A stretch of 64,000 nt of DNA, taken from NCBI GenBank assembly GCA_019188255.1, contig JAETXT010000009.1:744001-808000 (forward strand). Direction: 5' to 3'. Every line of letters starts with the position of its first letter. Position 1 is the stretch's first letter. Positions 35,877 to 46,533 of this stretch are shown in pieces. This DNA comes from Verticillium longisporum (taxonomy: Eukaryota; Ascomycota; Sordariomycetes; Glomerellales; Plectosphaerellaceae). A model generated the notes under the pieces. That model did no database searches. It saw only the letters and a list, made by a program, of their open reading frames with translations, and was not told the origin of the DNA. The position numbers and the translations under genes are program-made.

Positions 35877-37463
35877 TCATACTGATACTCCAAGATTGAT
35901 GAACCTTTCCACCAAGTAGTTCCCGTATCTCTGACGCCCAACATCTCTCATGAGGTTCTGTAGCTTCGAACCAGGTAGCCAGCCTTGCAAATCCCAGAAC
36001 AATCTTCTGTGATGGACGTCTCCAGAAAACACTGGTCGTATTTCCAAAGTTTTCGCACAGGGCTCTGCACCAGGACTAAAATACCAGACTCCCCATGGAG
36101 ATCGGTTCTCGGGGAGTCCAACTTCAAGGGCCTCTAGAGGTCCAGGAATAACTGTTGATAACTGAGCCCTTCTCAACGATGGGATTTGCGAACAAGCCCG
36201 CCCAAACGACTCGAACAGCGGGGTCAGTGCATCCTCATTTGGGAGTACCTTTTCGATCGCTGTTACGAATTCTCGCTCCCTCGAAAGGAAGAAGTGTTTA
36301 CCGCTCTCGCCGCCCTCAGCCTCGCCGCGTCCGTAACCAGGTGGTGGATCTGTCTCTGATATCATAGTCAAGTCGTCGTCACGGCCTTGGTCAGAGATTC
36401 TGCTCGGGTCCCAGAAATACTGGCCACCAGAGGGTCGTCCCGTCTCAAAGTGAACCGTAAGGCATTCCAAACTCTGCCAGTACGGTTCCACCAGGGCAGG
36501 GGAAGGTCTGGGATAGGACATTGAGTCGTCCGTCGTACCAAGTATCGTGAGAATTCGTAGCGCGGGCAAGGCCCCTGTAATTGCACGGATTGCATTGCTC
36601 AGTGGATCCACAATGAACTCGCCCGGCGAATAAGTTCCGAAGGAAAACCGTGGCGTCCAATTCCACATGGATTCCATACTTACAACTAGGGATTGCAAGG
36701 AGGACGCCTGAGAAAGAACGTCTGTGAATGCTTGGGCCAGATCGCGGCGATGCTGTCGACGCAATGTGATGTATCGAATTTCCCAGTCGTTCATCTTCCA
36801 GTCGGCATTGTGGAGGTTTTGTAGCTTGGCAGCTATGTCAATGGGAACGCGATCGGCAATGTGTCTGGTGAGATCTGACACGACGAAAGACACCACCACT
36901 TCTACCACTGGCAGCTCGGAAGGTCGAAGCAGACGTATGTATGAGTATTGCCATCGCCAGCTCCATAGGTCAAGCTTGAAAGTCTCTGTGGAGTCGAATT
37001 CTAGATGAAGACTACATTCGGGTTCGAAAGAAGGGGATGAACGACGGAGAAAGCCATGGTCCGAACTAGAGTATACGTCTTTCAGGCGAAGCGTGATGTG
37101 GCCATCTGTGCGAGGGTCCCAAATTTTGAGGATATGACATAGACTATGAATGGCAGCCGTGAATGCCTCGTCATTTGATCGTCTATCATCATCGTGCTCG
37201 AATTTGATACGTGCATCGTCGTCATACGCAGGAAGTATGATGTGGTATTCGATGACGTTCACGTGTCGACGACGACCAGAGTGAACGATTCGCTTGAACT
37301 TGTCTAGTTCAGTACTTCGCACCGTGATTTCTTTGAAGGTCTGTTGCTCGATGGCTTCTTGCTATGCGCGTGAGACGGTGGCCAGGGCTGGCTTATCGTT
37401 CTCTGGATGGGAGAGAAATTGGCTGATGCTGTCGTATATGTGCTGATGAAGTTTATTCTCAAT
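35877..37463 (-). pseudogene. F-box-like fungal protein gene with in-frame stop and no usable start
   Basis: The frame is open for about 490 codons, from just after a TAG at 37362-37364 to the stop at 35877. It matches in style the large Sordariomycete family of F-box-like proteins: QEAIEQQTFKEITV, TELDKFKRIV, then HVNVIEYHIILPAYD and later a variable C-terminal half. The preceding codons read IYDSISQFLSHP and PALATVSRA, then TAG, where the family has (E/A)WQ; so the conserved Trp codon TGG has become TAG. Upstream of that the frame meets TGA with no ATG; an apparent frame change near 37451 (AAA run) would connect to a plausible LPLDV F-box start. No ATG follows the TAG for about 175 codons. 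Probably a recent pseudogene, or a gene damaged by assembly errors. Confidence 0.6.
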
Positions 37464-37986
37464 GATAGCTGAGGAACGTCAAGTGGGAGTATCCGAGGAC
37501 ACGATTTACGACGGATGGCAACCGAGAGGAAACATTGGGAGAAACCAAATGATCCGCAACATGAACGAGGTTCAGCCAACGCATGAGGTATTTTGAAATG
37601 CAGTTGAGGAGCTAAAACAGGTAAACGCCTCCTGTATCTTTCCATTGGAGCATCGAGACATCACGTTTGAACCAAAGGTGCTCTTTTACTCGTTGTCGAA
37701 GCGTAAATGGCGATTCCTGTCGGACAGGAGGCACGTGACCAATTCTCAGTCCGCGATCCGTGCATCCCTTACATAATACTTGGTCGCGATCCCTTAGTCA
37801 GCGCGGAATTTCATCGGCAGCTATTCTTCGCCGCCGTCGCATTCCGAGTCTCGCCATGACGGATTTTTCCCAGGTCGGCACCATCACCATCCCCTTCACG
37901 CGACCGAACCCGCATCCCGAGGCCCATTGCGCCCCCGCCGGACGACTCCATCGCCAGTTCACCGAGAACCTTCCACAGACGTCAAG
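37464..37986. other. intergenic / promoter of PAM16
   Basis: Divergent region between the F-box-like relic and PAM16. The remains of the F-box gene's 5' part may extend to about 37645. No other element. Confidence 0.45.
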
Positions 37987-38484
37987 ATGGTACGCCGGCA
38001 CCCCCTCTGGACCCCGAACCCTAAGGATCAGCCACGCTAACAGCAACTTCCCCCTCTGCAGGCGCACCGTCTCATAACCCAGATCGTCTTCGTCGGCACC
38101 CGCATCGTCGGCCGCTCCTTCGCCGCCGCCTACCGCCAGGCCCAAGCCTCATCCGAGTACGCCCGCGCGCAGGCCAAGAACGGCGGCGCCGCCACGGCCG
38201 GCGGCCGCGCCAACCTCGCCAGCGGCATGACCCTCGACGAGGCGTGCCGCATCCTCAACGTCAAGCCGCCCAAGGACGGCGTCGCGCCCGAGGAGGTCTT
38301 TGACCGCTTCAAGAAGCTCTTCGACGCCAACAACCCCGAGAAGGGCGGCAGCTTCTACCTGCAGAGCAAGGTGCTGCGGGCGCGCGAGCGCCTCGAGCGC
38401 GAGATTGGGCCCATGGTCGAGAAGGCTGAGGCCGAGGCCGAGGTCAAGGAGGGCTTCAAGCCGAAACTGTACAAGGACAAATGA
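37987..38484 (+). CDS. PAM16: Pam16/Tim16, mitochondrial import motor subunit
   Basis: The start codon ATG (37987-37989) is alone in its coding exon. A 72-nt intron (37990-38061; GTACGC, GCTAAC, TGCAG) follows directly, and the second exon 38062-38484 carries the remaining 140 codons. The product starts MAHRLITQIVFVGTRIVGRSF, as fungal Pam16 does. It then has an Ala/Gly-rich linker, a degenerate J-domain (MTLDEACRILNV, VFDRFKKLFDANNPEKGGSFYLQSKV) lacking the HPD motif, and a charged tail; 141 aa, normal length. Pam16 pairs with the J-protein Pam18 at the TIM23 channel on the matrix side and holds back its stimulation of mtHsp70. Confidence 0.95.
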
Positions 38485-39531
38485 GCGGGCCACTGCGCTG
38501 GCTGGAGGCAACAGGTTTCCGCGGCCCCGTGAGTGCCTCTCGGGCGAAACGGCACGGCAGGAACTCTGGCAACTGAAGGATTGACGCCTGATTCGAGTCC
38601 TGCGAGGAAGGTCTCCCAACGAGCACATCGGAAAACACCACGACCCCTGCTTTTGGGGCCCTGCACATACCACAACAAACACACACCACTTCTCTCGACT
38701 CCGCATGGCAAGGCGTTTTTGGGGCGGTCCCCCGGTTGGGGCATGCCGCATCTTTGGATGGGTTTAGACGAAGAGAAAAAAAGGGAAGACGTCCCGATTT
38801 GTCTTTTGATAATCGATGTATACTACTGGAAGCGGGGGGAGCCGGGCGCCGCGTGGTGCTTAGCAGATTTGAATGCGTATTTTGTACAACACTGCTCAAC
38901 GTATCAATACGTCAGATGACTCAAATATTGAATCCATGGCTGGGTATAGGAGGATCGTTCGCCGCAATGGCTCGACATTAGCCAAGAGAGGCAGCGTCAT
39001 TCTTTCAGGTCGGGAACGCCCTCAAGCACCGCCTGCACGTCACACTCACCTCCAACGTCGCATCCGGTCATCGGATCCTCGGATCCTCACCCTGCATGTA
39101 TGATCCCCACGTCTCAACCGGCTCCGGTGTGCTGGGTCCCGCTCCCTGAACGGGTCTGCGAGACCACCAAAAAACTCGGGACCAACTCCTCCGAACGATC
39201 ACGCTGCCCGCCATTTGACCTCAAGCTGTGTATCGTTGATTTTCACTCGCCGGAATGGAACGCAAAAGGCCAGACACGAAGGAAATAAATTGAATGCACG
39301 AGTCGGCGAACGCAACTCTGCCAGGGTATCTAGAAATATGGACAATACCAATGCCATCCATCAGCCAACCGACCAGATCCCGTATCCGTACACCATGAAG
39401 CCAAACCACCAGTTTTTTCCCCCAGACCGTCGCCAAGCCTAACCATATCATACCATCCGTAACCCTGTTCCGTGTCCCTGTCGTTATCCTGTGCCTTGAC
39501 ATTCAATAAAACCGTCAGCCTCGTGCGTGCC
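38485..39531. other. intergenic between convergent PAM16 and the Ser/Thr-rich protein gene
   Basis: About 1 kb with two facing 3' untranslated regions. No coding frame with motif. Confidence 0.5.
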
Positions 39532-40863
39532 CTACACGCGCATCGTGGAGAACCGACTGCGTCCCCGCTCAGGCAACATGGGAATCGCCATGCCAATGTC
39601 CCCGACGCTCCGGCTCCTGCTCATGTCTTGCGCGGATTCCTCCTCGGGCAGGTCCATCATGGAAGACCGGAAGGCCGGCGTCAGTGCTCGTTCGTTGACG
39701 GTGGGAAGGTATCCAAAGGGGGAGAGCTCTGAGCTTTGCGTCCTCCGCTTCGGGTGAGGATGCGCTCGCACGGGGATCCGGATTTGCCCCGCCGTCGGCC
39801 AGCCTGGTAGGCCTGGGCCCGTGACGGCTGGGGAACCGAGGATGCCTGGGTCGTCGGCGGGGAGGGGTGGGGGTGTCACTGAGGGGGCTGCCGGCGCCGC
39901 CGCTGTCGGGGGAGGAGGGTAGGGTGCGAGGGGGTGGCGGTAGCGGTGCCAGAACATGATGCCGATAGTTGCTGCAACGATAACGAAGACGAGGATGCCA
40001 GCGATGAGACCGGCGAGTTCGTCGGTGGACAGACGTGAAGAGGAGGAAGACGGGGCCATTGTTGACGTGGCGTCGGAGTCGGATTCGGAGGTTGATGTGG
40101 GAGACGAGGTGAAGGTAGGCGCCGATTCGCTGAGAGTGTTGTTGAAGGTTGAGGAAGGAGATATCACAGACGTGGCGGACGAGGATGGAAAGATGCTCGA
40201 TTCGACGCCGGAGGATGTCGTCGTGGACTGGTCTCCAGCGCTGTTGGAGGGTGTTGCGCTTGAGGGGTCGACGAAGACGGTGGTTGTGGTAGTGGTAGTG
40301 GCGCCAGGGGCACTGGTGCGGGTGACAATGACTGTCTGGGTGACGGTCGTGATCAAGTCTGCTTCGGCTGGTACCGTCACAGTCTCGATGACCTCGATGG
40401 TCGTGGTGGAAGGAGCGGGCTCCTGACGTTCGTATAAGTGGAGTGAAGATGAAATTAGGGTTGTGGTAGAGTCGTATGAAGGGATCGAAGAAGATTCGCG
40501 CTGGCTGTGACGAGAGTGAGGCTGCTGCCCCTCCTGCCTCGCTCGTCGTGCAAGTCCACCTCTGTTCTTGACAGCAGCGAATCGAGCATCCGTGACCGTC
40601 GCAATGGCGAGCTGGAACCCGATGACAGGGTCGATGAGGTTGACAGTCTCAGTGATGGTGGCATAGACGACTTTGGTGTGGCTTCCCTCTGTGACGGTGA
40701 CCGTGCGACTGACTATCGCGGTTTCAAGAGTACCGCCCTCTTGCCTGACTTGCAACGTCCCTGAGCTTTTCGGGCTGGGTGATGGTGTGGGTGCGGCGAC
40801 GGGCGCTGCGCTGGCGAGTCCTGAGATGGCCAGGCAGAGCGACGCAACCGAGACAAAACGCAT
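39532..40863 (-). CDS. single-pass Ser/Thr-rich cell-surface protein
   Basis: Single exon, 443 aa. Signal peptide (MRFVSVASLCLAISGLASA). Then comes an extracellular region rich in Thr/Ser, with repeated VTVT, TETV and ATTTTTTT strings and a Ser-rich stalk (about residues 120-270) likely to be heavily O-mannosylated. One membrane segment follows (LAGLIAGILVFVIVAATIGIMFW, about 278-300). The cytosolic tail is Pro-rich with PPPP and a Ser/Arg-rich end. This layout is that of fungal wall-stress sensors of the Mid2/Wsc type, but there is no WSC domain and no Cys-rich head, so a sensor role is only an analogy. Confidence 0.75.
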   Translation of the reverse strand: MRFVSVASLCLAISGLASAAPVAAPTPSPSPKSSGTLQVRQEGGTLETAIVSRTVTVTEGSHTKVVYATITETVNLIDPVIGFQLAIATVTDARFAAVKNRGGLARRARQEGQQPHSRHSQRESSSIPSYDSTTTLISSSLHLYERQEPAPSTTTIEVIETVTVPAEADLITTVTQTVIVTRTSAPGATTTTTTTVFVDPSSATPSNSAGDQSTTTSSGVESSIFPSSSATSVISPSSTFNNTLSESAPTFTSSPTSTSESDSDATSTMAPSSSSSRLSTDELAGLIAGILVFVIVAATIGIMFWHRYRHPLAPYPPPPTAAAPAAPSVTPPPLPADDPGILGSPAVTGPGLPGWPTAGQIRIPVRAHPHPKRRTQSSELSPFGYLPTVNERALTPAFRSSMMDLPEEESAQDMSRSRSVGDIGMAIPMLPERGRSRFSTMRV

Positions 40864-42544
40864 TATTATTCTTTATCGTGTACTTGACATGCTGATGCCG
40901 TGGAATGTATAGCTGAACTTAGAGAGAGTGGACGGGAGGGCAAGCAAAAAGAGTGAGCTGCCGAGTTCCCTAGAGCGAATGCTACCGCAACAAAAAAGGA
41001 ATGAAAAGAACGTGTAGACGAGAGAGTTACCTTCCAAAGCCGGTCGCCTGGACATCAGCATGCAGGATCGCCCTCCATGATATGGCGCGCAGGACATGGC
41101 AGGGCAAAGGTGCCGAGGGGCAGGCGATGGTGGAGGGGCCATGTTCCGGCCGTGTAGGGATGACATGGAATGGGCCTCTGTGGCGGCACGGGGTGGACCT
41201 CGCTGCGTGATCCGAGCGGCGTGCACCGGCTTGTCAATCCATAAAAGGGTGCTGCGCTCAGCCTCTTGACGTCCCTGGGATCAGATCGAAAGTGGCCTTG
41301 TGGGCAAGGGAGGTCGTTGTTGGGCGATGGCTATACAGGAAGCGGGATAATGCGTCGTTCCCGATCAGGAAGTGGGCGCAAGGGCTCGTCTCGAAGATCC
41401 CTGCTCGGCACCGGAATCTGGAACGACACTGGGCGCGAGGGAGGGCTGCCATGGCGCGCTTCGCATGAAGACCATGACGACAACCACGAGGGGTCCGCGA
41501 GATGGGTGGGATGGGAGAGGAGCTGCCATCCGAAGAATGTTCGTTCTAGTTGAGACGAGTATTCAATGTTCATCTGGGGGCATTCAGTCTGGGAAATGAA
41601 GTGTGCAGAATGACCACGAGTCGGAGACCATGATGCCAAGCACAGTTGAGAGACACAAGCTACATGAGCATCGTGAGCTTCTCCCACTCTGACGGCGGGG
41701 CTGCTTTCTCGAGGCGAGTCTCAAGTCGGAGGCGACAAGGATGGCATGAGTCGACAAGTGATGAATCGTTCCCCGGTGTGTCCGAAAAAAAAAATCATCG
41801 TCGAGCAGAGGTCCTCCCGCAAACACGACAAACGCGCTCTGACGTGGGGAGAAGTCTGAGACGAAGACAGGAGGAGGCCGATGGAGTCTTGTCTGAGATG
41901 CCTGGATGATGGCCCATGCTTGATGCGAAACGCATCACGTGACTTCGTGACATAAGCGGCACGAGCCATGGAGAGGCACCACCCCCACACAGGGATGTTC
42001 CCTCGGGACGACTCGCGGCCCATCGAACCGAACAACAACCCTTGATCGACTCAATTAACAGGTTCCTTCCCCGTGAGCCCACATCATCTTAGCTCGCATG
42101 ATCGTCCCAGGGTAGCTTCAATGCCTATACGCCTTCCCGCGAAAGCCCATTGAGGCAAGCAATCTAGGGCGGATCCCGGCCGAGTCGTCTTCGGTTGAGA
42201 CGCCATTATTGCCAACCCCGAGACAGTCCAGCGATCGATCACGGGGTCGATAATCGATTACCGGGAATGCCACGTCGATATGAGGCCGACAGGTCCCGAG
42301 CACAGCCTTTGACATTGATGATTATGCTCCCGAGTCGTGGTCACAAGCAACTACCAGGGCCACCAAGTCATCGAAGAAGAGACATGCCGTCGTGTATTCG
42401 TCACCTGCCTGATCTTGGCTCCCCTCAAGTCCTAGATCCCGTATCAAATCGCTCCCGAGATATCGATCAAACCATACATCTTCCAACTCCAGCGCCCGCT
42501 AAGAACAAAATTTCCAAACCAAAGAACGCTCAAAGGATTGTCGA
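40864..42544. other. 1.7-kb intergenic region, no gene seen
   Basis: Promoter of the Ser/Thr-rich protein gene on the left, 3' flank of the receptor gene on the right. Overlapping short ORFs on both strands, none with a motif. Confidence 0.5.
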
Positions 42545-43999
42545 TTACACCTGATCACCCTGCCTCTCCTGCTCTCCGCTTGCCGGCCGATAGAGATATG
42601 CCCTACCCCGGTAGACACTCGTTGGACTCTTCGGGCTCGCCGGCGCCAACGGATCGTTGAGCCCGACCACGAGACTCTCCTCGCTCCGACTCCATCGATC
42701 CCCAAGCGCCCGTGGCCTCTCGAGCCCCATCTCCAGGCACTCGGCATCGCCCTCCAGGTGCCCGCTCACCTCTGACGCCCGTCGGCTGACGTCCAGTATC
42801 GGCCTGTCGTCCCCCATTCCCAGCCGACTCCTGTTCGCCGTAGCACCGGCCGACATGCCGCCGACCATGCTCCTCAAGCTTAGCGACGTCGGCGTCCTCA
42901 TGCCCACGAGCGCAACAGCCGGCATGGGCGGTCGCGGCGCCCCCTTTCTCGTCTTGGTCAACTTGTTCAGACCGCTGCCCACACTCCCGTTGCGGCTTCG
43001 CCCCAGCTCAGGCGTCCCCGGCTCCGTCCACGGATACCCCCTGTAGCTGACGGCCGTCAGGTTCTCGCTGCGCACCGCCGTCGGGGCGGTGGGCATCGCC
43101 GGCACGAGGGGCCTCATCGACCTCCGGCGCGGGTCGGCCATGATCCACGGGTACATTCTCGCGAGCAGCGGTCTGAGCGTCGGCGCGCTGGCGCAGATGA
43201 TGGCGAGGTCGCACTCGAGGATCGTCATGACGAAAAAGGCGAGCGCGGCCGTGGCGCCGACGAGGTCGGGGCGCCAGTCCTCCCTGACGCTGAGCATCAG
43301 CCTCACGACGCCGGCGGCGACGACGAAGATGCCGAGGTTCAGCACGATGGACAGGACGACCTTTTGCTTGGAGGGAATGTCGAGGCCCGAGATGCACGGC
43401 AGGATGAGAAGAAGGAGCCAGACGTCCGTCACGGCGTGGAACGTCGCCGAGGCGATGAGCAGGTTCTGGAAGCCGAAGCAGGCCATGGGCCGCCCGAAAA
43501 AGTGGCCGGGCGATGGGTGGCATTGCAGCACGCTCATGAGCAGCATGGGCACGCCGTACAGCAGGACGAAGAGGATGGTGCACCAGACGAGTCGCCTCTC
43601 TTTTGCCCGCGAGGCAAAGACGCGCAGGTAGAACGTCAGGATCGAGAGCTTGGTCAGGCACAGTGTGATCTGGTAGAAGAGGAGGCCGAGATACGTGCGC
43701 AATATGTACGGGTGCACGCCCCAATTCTTCCCGAGGCCCTCCTGTAGGGCGGGTTCGTCGGCGTGCAGGACGTCTGGGGTCTGGGCGGCGATGCTGTAGA
43801 CGACACAGACGCCGGTGGAAGCGAGGAAAGAGAAGACGATGAGAGTATCGTCGACGAACCACTTGCGGAGGACGAGCAAGCGGGCGGCCAGTCGGGCGAG
43901 GATGAAGAGGGTGCAGATGCCGTGTGGGATGACCAGACCAAGGAGGGCATTGGGAAAGCCGGTGTCTGGCACGGATGCCGCATTTGCTTCACCAGCCAT
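42545..43999 (-). CDS. Pth11-like seven-helix receptor (fungal rhodopsin-type domain)
   Basis: Single exon, 484 aa. Seven hydrophobic segments lie within about residues 18-285. The family strings are LAARLLVLRKWFVDDTLIV after helix 1, YQITLCLTKLSILTFYLRVF in helix 3, the CFG/FQNLLIASATFHAVTDVWLLLLILP stretch and SIVLNLGIFVVAAGVVRL. The third part (about 290-484) is a cytosolic Ser/Arg-rich tail. No N-terminal CFEM domain. In Magnaporthe the related Pth11 receives surface cues and controls appressorium formation; most relatives are uncharacterised. ATG 43999 lies in a good context (CAGCCATGG on the plus strand reads CCATGGCTGG on the coding strand). Confidence 0.88.
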   Translation of the reverse strand: MAGEANAASVPDTGFPNALLGLVIPHGICTLFILARLAARLLVLRKWFVDDTLIVFSFLASTGVCVVYSIAAQTPDVLHADEPALQEGLGKNWGVHPYILRTYLGLLFYQITLCLTKLSILTFYLRVFASRAKERRLVWCTILFVLLYGVPMLLMSVLQCHPSPGHFFGRPMACFGFQNLLIASATFHAVTDVWLLLLILPCISGLDIPSKQKVVLSIVLNLGIFVVAAGVVRLMLSVREDWRPDLVGATAALAFFVMTILECDLAIICASAPTLRPLLARMYPWIMADPRRRSMRPLVPAMPTAPTAVRSENLTAVSYRGYPWTEPGTPELGRSRNGSVGSGLNKLTKTRKGAPRPPMPAVALVGMRTPTSLSLRSMVGGMSAGATANRSRLGMGDDRPILDVSRRASEVSGHLEGDAECLEMGLERPRALGDRWSRSEESLVVGLNDPLAPASPKSPTSVYRGRAYLYRPASGEQERQGDQV

Positions 44000-46533
44000 G
44001 GTGATGAGTCGTGAGGTTGTGCGCCTGTCTGTGTGTACCTGTCTATGTGTGCCCTTTGCTAGTGTCGTGACCTCTTATCGCGAATGAGCCATGGGGCTTC
44101 ACATGGTTCCAGCAAAGGTTCAGAGTATGCACAGCAAAAATGTCTTGGAGCCAAGTCCCCCCCCGGACGTCGACATGTATACATACTCATCGCATGCCAT
44201 CCAACCTACCAGCACTTGGTGGGGAGTCAAACCCAAACACATCGCCCCCCAGGTTTTCCTCCATCCGTCCATGTCCATCCCGCCTCTCATCCCGCCCCTC
44301 CATCAATGCCTTCACCAGGTCGCAGCCTAAAATCCCAATTGGCCCCCCCGTCCACGGTTGAGATACCCCTGCACGGTACCACGGAAGCCCCCTCCCGACG
44401 TCTTCCCCTCCGGGAATAGCCCCCCTGCCACGCTCCATCACCAAAAGCAGCGTTCGTTCACCATGGTGGTCGTCGAGGGCAGTGCCACACCACCACGAAA
44501 GACGCTCCCTCTGCCTTTTCCCCACTAGACAATATCTCCCCTCCCAGCCAGAGGTCCCACGCCATCACCAGACCTCGCTCGCTTCCTGCCCCAGATCGAC
44601 ACGGCACTGCACCCCGCGATGCGGACGAGCGAGAACGGTCAACAGACGCATGGAGGCTGGCGAGGCGCGCGCTGCCCTCCCCGCCTTCCCCAGGACAAAG
44701 GCGTCGAGGCGGTGACAGGCTCTCTCTCTGCTCTGCCTCGGAAGGACGTCCGCACACGTCGAAATCCGGGCAGCCCACTGCCGGTATGGTCTCTGCATAA
44801 CGCCCCCCCGCCCCCCTTTCACAAAAAAAAAAGAATTCGCTCAGCCGACTCGTTCACACAGTGCCCCCGCGCGTCTGTCTTTTGCAGGAAGCGAACCTGG
44901 TGTCAATTGACGTGGCGCCGTCACGCGGTTTCTGCTGACGGGGCGATCCATTCGGTGGGGGGAGACGCTTCTGTTGGTGGCGACGTGACTCTTTGGCGCA
45001 GGCCGGGCCGGACGGCCGCGGGCGCTGTTGGATGCGCTGTTGGATGCGCGCGCTGTTGGTGGTCTGGGGGCGGTTTCCCTTTTTTCTCTGGTAGCGAGCT
45101 CCTTTGCGTATTTGAATGCTGACCACCTCGTCGGATTGTTCATTTATTTAGCCTGAGACTGGAGTTGAGCTGCGTGTGCGCTTTGGTGCTGTGAGAGGTG
45201 CTGCTTTGCGTAGATTGGTCTTTGAAGGAGACGACTGAGTTGATGATTTGGGGACGTGTCGAGCCCTTGCAGATGATCTATTCGTATCGCCTGTGGCCGA
45301 TATTGAATGCTCCCGAACTGTTGGTTCTGGTCTCATTGATGCTGTCTCTCGTATTACTGTGCGCGTCATTCCTTGGATGTCATCTATGTAAGGATGACGT
45401 TAGGGTTCTGTCTGTATCGAGCACTTGGATCACCAAGCCATGCTGTCGACGCCAACAATGGTTCCTCGTTTCATGGTGTTGAATATTCAAAGGTCAACAC
45501 CCGAAGATGCCTGTCATCGACCTGATGCGGTCCGGATCGCGGCTGCTCCGCTGCAAAGAGTCGTGAACCGCAAAGATCTATGCCAATGTGACCGAAAAAT
45601 GCTTCTCAGAGGTACAATACAGGCGATGCCCTGATTGAAAACGTGGACATGCTTGTTGCAAGTAGTAGGACAGAGTGCTGAAGCATCATCTAGCTTGGAC
45701 TACACTCATCCTTCCTAGCATTGACGACATCCACTTTACAGGAGACGTGAGAGAAGCCTTCCATCGTGGACGGCTGCCGCGAGGCTGTCCTCCCTATCCG
45801 CAACCATCGGGGCAACTGCAATATTCGAGGGCCCAAGTCCCCCCCCCGAATCAGTGACGTATCGGAGAGGCTGCAGCCTCTTTCCCCTCTGGAAACCCTG
45901 AAACATGAGGATCTCCGTCTGGCAACGCAGAAGACGAAAATAGCAAAAGGCTTCGAATCGATGACAGTGATGATCTAGGCACTACTGTGAGGGGAAAAGG
46001 CTACATCCGGAGAAAAAGCAAGCAGAGAGGCTTTGATGGCATGAGATGCAAATCCGGTCCGCACCGCTTAATGCGAGGCATTGCAATGTGAAACATATCC
46101 GCGTGGAACCACCCGTCTCGACCGTCATCACGCCAACCTCTCCGGAAGCAGTTCCTCTATCATACTGCTTGTGAAAGCGTGCATGAATCTCCATCCGACA
46201 ACATCTTTGAGTTGTGTCTGGGCCCTCTCTGATTCAAGACGACGGGCAACGCCGAGGACCCCGTAAGGCAGACACAATTCTTGGCGAGACGACTGGTCCC
46301 ACCCCTGCTCAGCGATCAGCGTCACAGCCAGCGAATCTACCCCAATGTTTGGAACCGAGCCTTTACACGAGACGCACAACACCAAAGGCGGCCTCGTTTT
46401 CTGGTTACCCCTGAAGATATGTCCAAAAGGATGCCATCCTCATCGCAACTTTTGAACCGACCCACCTTTTTGACCCCTGATGATGGCATGACCAGTTACC
46501 CACACCGACCATACAACCACAAAAGATCCAAGT
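44000..46533. other. 2.5-kb intergenic region, no gene seen
   Basis: Upstream region of the receptor gene (C/T-rich tracts at 44160-44430) and the 3' flank of BPL1. Many short frames overlap on both strands, none convincing. An A10 run sits at 44823-44832. Confidence 0.5.

Noticed and set aside
37320..37322. GTG at 37322 as the start of a 481-aa F-box-like protein
   Set aside because: Nuclear fungal genes use ATG; homology-like sequence continues upstream across the TAG, so the true start is lost.
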